A DNA stretch of 19,493 nt, from contig CAAGLV010000067.1 of assembly GCA_900770875.1 (NCBI GenBank), positions 1-19,493 on the forward strand, read 5' to 3'. The translations under genes were made by a program, and so were the position numbers. Below the pieces are notes generated by a model. The model had not been told where the DNA came from, searched no databases, and saw only the letters and a program-made list of their open reading frames with translations. The DNA comes from Flavobacteriales bacterium (lineage in GTDB: Bacteria; Bacteroidota; Bacteroidia; Flavobacteriales; Weeksellaceae). Below, piece by piece: positions 14,297 to 19,493 of the stretch; position 1 is the stretch's first letter, and every line of letters begins with the position of its first letter.

Positions 14297-16690
14297 ATGG
14301 CAGAGAATTGTTTTCATTGTAAGCAAAGGATTGAGGAAGAGCGAATTGAGTTCGATCAAAAAGAGTTTTGTTGTCAGGGTTGTAAGACGGTTTACGAGGT
14401 TTTAAACATAAATAATCTTAGTGAATATTATAACATCAACCAAGACGCAGGCGTACGTCCTGATGCGCGTGGAAATCATCAATTTGATTTTTTAAACACG
14501 CAAGAAATTTTTGATAAAGTTGTTGATTTTTCGGACGATGGAATTACGGTGGTTACATTTGAGGTTCCTGTAATTCATTGTACTTCTTGTATTTGGTTGT
14601 TGGAGAGTTTAGAAACGATCAATCCATCAATCATTTCATCACACGTAAATTTTACCAAAAAAACGGTACAAGTTACCTTTAAAGATACCGAAATTAAATT
14701 AGGAGATGTTGCCCGATTAATGACAAATTTAGGGTATAAACCATCGATTAATTTAAAATCGATCGATAAAACTAAAACATCAAAAGTAGACCGCTCTTTG
14801 GTTAGTAAATTAGTGGTTGCTGGCTTTTGTTTTGGTAATATTATGCTTTTATCTTTCCCCGAATATGTAGAAGTATTTGGCGAAGTTAAAGAACAATGGC
14901 TAGACGAAAATAAAGATTATTTTCGTTGGGCAATGTTTATATTAGCTTTACCGGTTTTCTTTTATTCGTCTACCGATTATTTTAAATCGGCATGGCAAGG
15001 ATTAAAAAATAAATACATCAATTTAGATGTTCCTATCGCCTTAGGAATTATCGTAATCTTTTTTAAATCGACTTACGATATTGTTTTCGATTTATCGCCA
15101 GGTTATTTTGATACATTAGCAAGTTTACTTTTTTTAATGTTAACGGGTAAATGGTTTCAGCAACAGACAATTAAATCGTTAGCTTTTGATAGAGATTATA
15201 AATCGTTTTATCCGGTTGCTGTTGCTCGTTTAGAAGATGGAGTAGAGCAGCCAATATTATTATCCGAATTAAAGAAAGGCGATCGTATTTTAATCAGAAA
15301 CGAAGAAATTATTCCAGCCGATGCTATCTTAATCAAAGGCGAAGCGATGATTGATAACTCGTTTGTAACAGGAGAATCGCGTTTAATTCCTAAAAAATCT
15401 GGAGATAAGATTTTTGCGGGAGGAAAGCAATCTGGACATGCCATCGAGTTAGAAATTGTTTCGGAAGTAGATCAAAGTTATTTAACGCAATTATGGAATA
15501 ACGATGCTTTTAATAAACAAGAATCCGAACTAAATGCGTTAACAAATCACATCAGTCAATACTTTACAATCATCATACTTGTAATTACTTTAATTGCAGC
15601 AATTACGTGGTGGTTTATTAATCCATCGTTAATTTTAAAAGTTGTAACCTCAATCTTAATCATTGCTTGTCCTTGCGCATTAGGGTTATCGTCTCCTTTT
15701 ATTTTGGGGAACATTATGCGTATTTTAGGAAACAAGAAATTTTATGTAAAAAATACAGCAACGATAGAAAATTTATCGAAGGTAACCGATATTGTATTTG
15801 ATAAAACAGGAACAATTACCGAGAACGACGATGCCAACATATCGTACGAAGGCGAAGCAATTTCTACAGATTTACAAATACTAATACGTAGTTTATTAAG
15901 AAATTCTAATCATCCATTAAGTAGAACGTTACATCGTAAGCTAAATGTTAACGATCAAGCTATTGTTGTTGATTACGAAGAAGTTGTAGGTAAAGGACAA
16001 CAAGCGATGGTAGATGGACGATTTATAAAAGTAGGATCGCGATCGTTTGTTAATGCCGACGGAAATACGTCGTTAAACCAAACCGAAGTTTATATTGCAA
16101 TCGATAATAAAGTGTACGGAAAATATGTGTACAAAAATAGATACCGCAAAGGATTAAACGAATTAATTAATCAGTTATCTGCTTATCGTTTACATATTCT
16201 ATCGGGTGATAACGACTCTGAAAAAGAATATTTACAAAGTATTTTTCCGCAAAATGCACAGTTAATGTTTAATCAGTCGCCAGCCGATAAATTAAATTAC
16301 ATTAAACTTTTAGAGTTAGAAGGGAAGAAAGTATTGATGTTAGGTGATGGATTAAATGATGCTGGAGCATTAAAACAATCAACCGTAGGTATATCAGTTT
16401 CAGACGATATGAATAGTTTTTCGCCATCATGCGACGGAATATTAGATGCCCGAATGTTTAAATTTATTCCAGATTTTTTATATTTATCAAAAAAATCAGT
16501 AAATTTAATCGTTGTCGCATTTATCATAAGTTTTGCTTATAATATAATTGGGTTAGCATTTGCAATATCTGGTTATTTAGAGCCTGTTGTCGCAGCTATT
16601 TTAATGCCAATCAGTTCTGTATCCGTATTATTGTTTGCTACGATTAGTACAAGAATGATTGATTATTTACATCGATGGAATTTAGAATGA
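14297..16690 (+). CDS. ccoI: Copper-transporting P1B-type ATPase for cbb3 oxidase assembly (CcoI/FixI type)
   Basis: This membrane ATPase exports Cu+ from the cytoplasm for insertion into the cbb3 oxidase. From the ATG it has 797 residues. The N-terminal Cys-rich metal-binding domain has Cys5, Cys8, Cys25, Cys26 and Cys29 (CFHC, CCQGC). A heavy-metal-associated domain with HCTSC (Cys95, Cys98) follows, then the membrane helices. The P-type core is complete: TGES at 358, the transmembrane copper motif CPC at 458-460, the phosphorylated Asp502 in DKTGT, an NHP motif and GDGLND at 683-688. The frame can be read from a TTG at 14285, but that codon lies inside the -7 element, so the ATG at 14297 is preferred. 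The next genes are ccoS and the fused ccoNO, which identifies this as CcoI rather than a general CopA detoxification pump. Confidence 0.95.
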   Translation: MAENCFHCKQRIEEERIEFDQKEFCCQGCKTVYEVLNINNLSEYYNINQDAGVRPDARGNHQFDFLNTQEIFDKVVDFSDDGITVVTFEVPVIHCTSCIWLLESLETINPSIISSHVNFTKKTVQVTFKDTEIKLGDVARLMTNLGYKPSINLKSIDKTKTSKVDRSLVSKLVVAGFCFGNIMLLSFPEYVEVFGEVKEQWLDENKDYFRWAMFILALPVFFYSSTDYFKSAWQGLKNKYINLDVPIALGIIVIFFKSTYDIVFDLSPGYFDTLASLLFLMLTGKWFQQQTIKSLAFDRDYKSFYPVAVARLEDGVEQPILLSELKKGDRILIRNEEIIPADAILIKGEAMIDNSFVTGESRLIPKKSGDKIFAGGKQSGHAIELEIVSEVDQSYLTQLWNNDAFNKQESELNALTNHISQYFTIIILVITLIAAITWWFINPSLILKVVTSILIIACPCALGLSSPFILGNIMRILGNKKFYVKNTATIENLSKVTDIVFDKTGTITENDDANISYEGEAISTDLQILIRSLLRNSNHPLSRTLHRKLNVNDQAIVVDYEEVVGKGQQAMVDGRFIKVGSRSFVNADGNTSLNQTEVYIAIDNKVYGKYVYKNRYRKGLNELINQLSAYRLHILSGDNDSEKEYLQSIFPQNAQLMFNQSPADKLNYIKLLELEGKKVLMLGDGLNDAGALKQSTVGISVSDDMNSFSPSCDGILDARMFKFIPDFLYLSKKSVNLIVVAFIISFAYNIIGLAFAISGYLEPVVAAILMPISSVSVLLFATISTRMIDYLHRWNLE

Positions 16691-16716
16691 TTTTAAATTA
16701 ACTAACAAGAATCGCC

Positions 16717-16732
16717 TCTGACTAAAATCATT
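16717..16732. promoter_or_regulatory. Weak second Crp/Fnr-like site upstream of ccoS
   Basis: TCTGA-CTAAAA-TCATT matches the palindrome at 14232-14247 in 8 of 10 arm positions with the same 6-bp spacer. It is centred about 42 bp upstream of the likely ccoS transcription start, a usual activator position. The low information content makes this tentative. Confidence 0.3.
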
Positions 16733-16763
16733 GTGATAATGAAGTTGAGGGATTGTAATTTTG
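16731..16763 (+). promoter_or_regulatory. Promoter of ccoS-ccoNO-ccoQ-ccoP
   Basis: TTG (16731-16733), a 22-bp spacer and TAATTTTG (16756-16763). The -7 element ends 8 bp before the ATG at 16772, the same near-leaderless layout as ccoI. A TCATT-N5-AATGA palindrome (16728-16742) overlaps the -33. Confidence 0.55.
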
Positions 16764-16771
16764 TAATCGTT

Positions 16772-16936
16772 ATGGGGATATTATTATTAATGATAATGGT
16801 TAGCGTCTCGCTAGGGCTAATCTTTTTAGTATTCTTTTTTGTAGGATACAAAAAGGGGCAATTTGACGACGACGAATCTCCGGCAGTAAGGATGTTAAAA
16901 GAGGATAAAACAAATAAAGATAAAATCGACTCATAA
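16772..16936 (+). CDS. ccoS: cbb3-type oxidase assembly protein CcoS
   Basis: CcoS is a small inner-membrane protein needed for cofactor insertion into cbb3 oxidase. The chosen 54-residue product has one hydrophobic helix (about 3-26) followed by the family signature GYKKGQFDDDESPAVRML, matching the usual (S/K)GQ(F/Y)DD...P..R(I/M)L pattern. The frame opens earlier, at 16733, giving 67 residues with a polar start (MIMKLRDCNFVIV). I prefer 16772 because a good -7 element (16756-16763) lies within that extension and because known CcoS proteins are about this short and begin close to the helix. The stop codon overlaps the ccoNO start by one base (TAATG), indicating translational coupling. The charged tail after the motif is cytosolic. 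Confidence 0.88.
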   Translation: MGILLLMIMVSVSLGLIFLVFFFVGYKKGQFDDDESPAVRMLKEDKTNKDKIDS

Positions 16937-19212
16937 TGCAAATGCAGACTTTTAGTTACGACAATAAGATCGTAAAGTATTTCGTTTATGCCACATTATT
17001 TTGGGCAGTTATGGCATTTTTCTTTGGAGTTTTAGTAGCTACTTTGCTTTTCTTCCCAACTTTACCAGAAGTAATTTTTGGTACTGATGATTTAACCGTA
17101 AACGGTTTAGGAGGAGGTATTCAAGGGCTGGTAAAATCACAAGGTGTGCTAGGTTATGGTAGGCTACGTATGATTCATACGACGTTTGCAATTTTTGCAT
17201 TCGTAGGTAATAGTTTCTTCATGGGAGCTTACTATTCATTACAAAGATTGTTAAAAACTAGAATGTACAGCGATGTAATGAGCTGGACAGTATTCTGGGG
17301 ATGGCAATTATTTATTGTATCGTCTTTTGTAACATTCATTTTAGGTTTTAATACTTCAAAAGAGTATGCTGAGCATGAATGGCCAATCGACATTTTGATC
17401 GCTTTAGTTTGGGTATTATTTGGTACACAAATGTTCCTTACTATTGCTAACCGTCGTGTACGTCACTTATACGTAGCGATTTGGTTCTTCATTGGTACTT
17501 GGGCTGGTATTACAATGTTACACGTATTTAACAATTTAGAGTTACCTGTAACATTTAGTTTAACTGCACCTAAGTCTTATTCAATTTATTCAGGAGTACA
17601 AGATGCCTTAGTACAATGGTGGTACGGACACAATGCGGTAGCATTCTTCTTAACTACACCTATCTTAGGTTTAATGTATTACTTTGTGCCTAAAGCGGCT
17701 AATAGACCAATTTTCTCATACAAATTATCTATTATTCACTTCTGGTCATTAATCTTTATTTACATTTGGGCTGGTCCTCACCACTTATTATACACTGCGT
17801 TACCAGGGTGGGCACAAGCTTTAGGAACAGGATTCTCTATCATGTTAATCGCTCCATCTTGGGGAGGTATGTTAAATGGTTTATTAACATTACGTGGTGC
17901 ATGGGATAAAGTAAGAGAAAACCCTGTATTAAAATTCTTCGTAGTTGCATTAACTTGTTATGGTATGGCAACATTCGAAGGACCTTTATTAGCAACAAAA
18001 ACGTTAAACAAAATTGGTCACTTTACAGACTGGGTTCCGGCTCACGTTCACGTAGGGACTTTAGGATGGAACGGATTTATGGCATTTGGTGTTGTATATT
18101 TCTTAGTTCCTCGTTTATTCAATACAAAATTAGCTTCTGTTAAATTAGCTAATGCACACTTCTGGATTGGTACTTTTGGTATCTTATTTTGGGTTATCCC
18201 AATGTACGTTGCAGGTTGGACACAAGGTTTAATGTGGAAACAATTTCAAGATGATGGTACATTAGCTTATGGTAACTTCTTACAAACAGTAACAATCTTA
18301 AAACAATGGTTATACCCATTACGTGCATTTGGAGGTACATTATACTTAATAGGTGCTGTGTTAATGGTAATCAACGTAATCAAAACAGTTAAAGCTGGAT
18401 CTTTCGTAAACAACGAAGAAGTTTCTGCTCCTGCATTAGCTCCTAAATCAGCTGCACGTGGAGAAGGTGAAACAGTACACACATGGATCGAGCGTATGCC
18501 AATCGTATTAACAATTGGAGCTGTTTTAACATTAGCAATTGGTGGTTTAGTAGAGATTGTACCAACATTAACAGTAAAATCTAACATCCCAACAATTGCA
18601 AGTATCAAACCTTATACTCCATTAGAGTTACAAGGTCGTGATATCTATATTCGTGAAGGATGTAACGCTTGTCATACACAAATGATTCGTCCGTTCCGCG
18701 ACGAAGTAAAACGTTACGGTGAATACTCTAAAGCTGGAGAATTTGTATACGATCACCCATTCTTATGGGGATCAAAACGTACAGGTCCAGATTTACATAG
18801 AGAAGGTGGTAAAAATCCAGATGCATGGCATTACAAACACATGTGGAATCCTCGTGCAACATCAGACGGATCTATCATGCCTCGTTACCCATGGATTGTA
18901 GAAAACGTTTTAAACAAATCTTTAACTAAGGACAAAATGAAAGCAATGGTTGCTTTAGGAGTTCCTTATACAGAAGAAGATTTTGATAGTATAAATGTTT
19001 CTATGGATCGTCAATCATTAGCTATCGAAACAAGTATCTTTAAAGATGCACCAGACTTAAAAGAGTTATGGGCTAAAAAAGAAGCCGAAGCTAAAGCTAA
19101 AGGTGAAGAATTTGTTCCGTTACGTGGTCGTGAGATTACAGCATTAATTTCGTACTTACAACGTTTAGGTACAGATATTAAAGCAGATCAAGTAGAAACA
19201 GCTAGTAACTAG
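16936..19212 (+). CDS. ccoNO: cbb3-type cytochrome c oxidase fused subunits I and II (CcoN-CcoO)
   Basis: This is the catalytic core of the high-affinity terminal oxidase, reducing O2 to water while pumping protons. Residues about 1-495 are CcoN: a polytopic haem-copper oxidase with haem b ligand candidate His81, CuB-region His232 (WWYGHN) and the His282-His283 pair (GPHHLLYT), and VPAHVHVGTLGWNG, where His370 and His372 supply haem ligands. After a linker near 495-520, a membrane helix anchors the CcoO part, with a mono-haem c site CNACH (Cys576, Cys579, His580) and MPRYPW as the likely source of the axial Met. In many proteobacteria these are two genes. Here one 758-residue frame encodes both without a break, an arrangement I recall from Bacteroidota. 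It overlaps ccoS by one base; ccoQ follows after 6 bp. A start six bases later (16942) is also possible. Confidence 0.96.
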   Translation: MQMQTFSYDNKIVKYFVYATLFWAVMAFFFGVLVATLLFFPTLPEVIFGTDDLTVNGLGGGIQGLVKSQGVLGYGRLRMIHTTFAIFAFVGNSFFMGAYYSLQRLLKTRMYSDVMSWTVFWGWQLFIVSSFVTFILGFNTSKEYAEHEWPIDILIALVWVLFGTQMFLTIANRRVRHLYVAIWFFIGTWAGITMLHVFNNLELPVTFSLTAPKSYSIYSGVQDALVQWWYGHNAVAFFLTTPILGLMYYFVPKAANRPIFSYKLSIIHFWSLIFIYIWAGPHHLLYTALPGWAQALGTGFSIMLIAPSWGGMLNGLLTLRGAWDKVRENPVLKFFVVALTCYGMATFEGPLLATKTLNKIGHFTDWVPAHVHVGTLGWNGFMAFGVVYFLVPRLFNTKLASVKLANAHFWIGTFGILFWVIPMYVAGWTQGLMWKQFQDDGTLAYGNFLQTVTILKQWLYPLRAFGGTLYLIGAVLMVINVIKTVKAGSFVNNEEVSAPALAPKSAARGEGETVHTWIERMPIVLTIGAVLTLAIGGLVEIVPTLTVKSNIPTIASIKPYTPLELQGRDIYIREGCNACHTQMIRPFRDEVKRYGEYSKAGEFVYDHPFLWGSKRTGPDLHREGGKNPDAWHYKHMWNPRATSDGSIMPRYPWIVENVLNKSLTKDKMKAMVALGVPYTEEDFDSINVSMDRQSLAIETSIFKDAPDLKELWAKKEAEAKAKGEEFVPLRGREITALISYLQRLGTDIKADQVETASN

Positions 19213-19218
19213 TAATTA

Positions 19219-19434
19219 ATGTTAAAATATTACAAAGAGTTTTTCTCTGGATATGATAACGCAAGTTTAATACAAACTTTAATCCTTTTGGCTTTTGTAC
19301 TATTCTTTGTAGGAATTTTCTACATGGTTTGGAATAAGCCAAAAGGATACTACAAACAAGAAGAAGCTGCCGCTTTAGACTTAGACGTAGAAGAAGTTGA
19401 CAAAGAGGAAAACCAAAAAAATACTATAAAATGA
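19219..19434 (+). CDS. ccoQ: cbb3-type oxidase small subunit CcoQ
   Basis: This is a 71-residue protein with one membrane helix (about residues 17-37, IQTLILLAFVLFFVGIFYMVW) and a hydrophilic tail (NKPKGYYKQEEAAALDLD) rich in acidic and Lys residues. The helix followed by a short basic Trp/Lys-Pro segment is typical of CcoQ/FixQ, which stabilises the oxidase complex and the association of CcoP. The residue-level signature is weak in such a small protein, so the name rests mainly on its place between ccoNO (6 bp upstream) and ccoP (4-bp ATGA overlap). The N-terminal 16 residues (YYKEFFSGYDNAS) look cytosolic. Confidence 0.85.
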   Translation: MLKYYKEFFSGYDNASLIQTLILLAFVLFFVGIFYMVWNKPKGYYKQEEAAALDLDVEEVDKEENQKNTIK

Positions 19435-19493
19435 GACAACGTACCCCGGCTTATATATTTATTCCTTTAACAATGGTTGCTATTATTTTAGCA
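19431..19493 (+). CDS. ccoP: cbb3-type oxidase diheme subunit CcoP, N-terminus (runs off window)
   Basis: Only the first 21 codons are present. They encode a short polar start (MRQRTPAY) followed by the beginning of a hydrophobic helix (IFIPLTMVAIILA), as expected for the membrane anchor of CcoP, whose haem c domains come later. The ATG overlaps the ccoQ stop codon (ATGA), so the two are translationally coupled. The frame stays open to the window edge. The name is inferred from gene order, and the haem motifs are outside the window. Confidence 0.75.
   Translation, partial: MRQRTPAYIFIPLTMVAIILA

Noticed and set aside
16702..16941. Minus-strand frame of 79 codons over ccoS
   Set aside because: It covers the ccoS promoter and gene in antisense; the CcoS signature on the plus strand explains the region.
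18267..18608. Minus-strand frame of 113 codons
   Set aside because: It is antisense to ccoNO over well-conserved membrane and linker sequence, so it is a reading-frame shadow.

Overview
The window (AT-rich, about one third G+C by eye) comes from a member of the Bacteroidota, most likely class Flavobacteriia. The reasons are: repeated TAnnTTTG promoter -7 elements with few Shine-Dalgarno sequences, a giant exported protein with a type IX secretion (T9SS) sorting domain, and a fused CcoN-CcoO cbb3 oxidase subunit. A Weeksellaceae/Empedobacter-like genus is my guess from protein style only; I could not test it.

Layout. (1) 1-2890, minus strand: the start of a histidine operon, hisG-hisD-hisC (hisC runs off the left edge). 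It is preceded by a transcription attenuator: a 19-residue leader peptide with six His codons, an intrinsic terminator and a complementary antiterminator segment. Both spacers inside the operon carry related AT-rich repeats. (2) 2890-3164: a divergent intergenic region with nested inverted repeats, including a perfect 19-bp hairpin. (3) 3165-7105: hflX with a terminator, a small unrecognised membrane protein, a convergent alpha/beta hydrolase overlapping it tail to tail, and a divergent M17 leucyl aminopeptidase. A shared bidirectional terminator follows. (4) 7184-13309, minus: a 2041-residue secreted modular protein with repeated jelly-roll (choice-of-anchor J-like) and fibronectin III modules, a signal peptide and a T9SS C-terminus. 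(5) 13514-19493: a Crp/Fnr-family regulator divergent from the cbb3-type cytochrome oxidase locus ccoI-ccoS-ccoNO-ccoQ-ccoP (ccoP runs off the right edge).

How the genes work together. The his genes encode steps 1, 7 and 9-10 of histidine synthesis under what looks like ribosome-mediated attenuation. The cco cluster encodes a microaerobic terminal oxidase plus its copper-ATPase and assembly factor. A TATGA-N6-TCATA palindrome between the regulator and ccoI sits where it could let the regulator repress itself and control ccoI. Several starts (ccoI, ccoS, the hydrolase, the small membrane protein) were chosen or supported by a -7 element placed just upstream, or inside a longer reading frame.

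Most genes are ordinary chromosomal housekeeping genes. I see no mobile element, CRISPR array, tRNA, rRNA or defence system. The less usual signals are the his leader, the structured his/hflX intergenic region, the operon-internal repeats, and the promoter-embedded palindromes.
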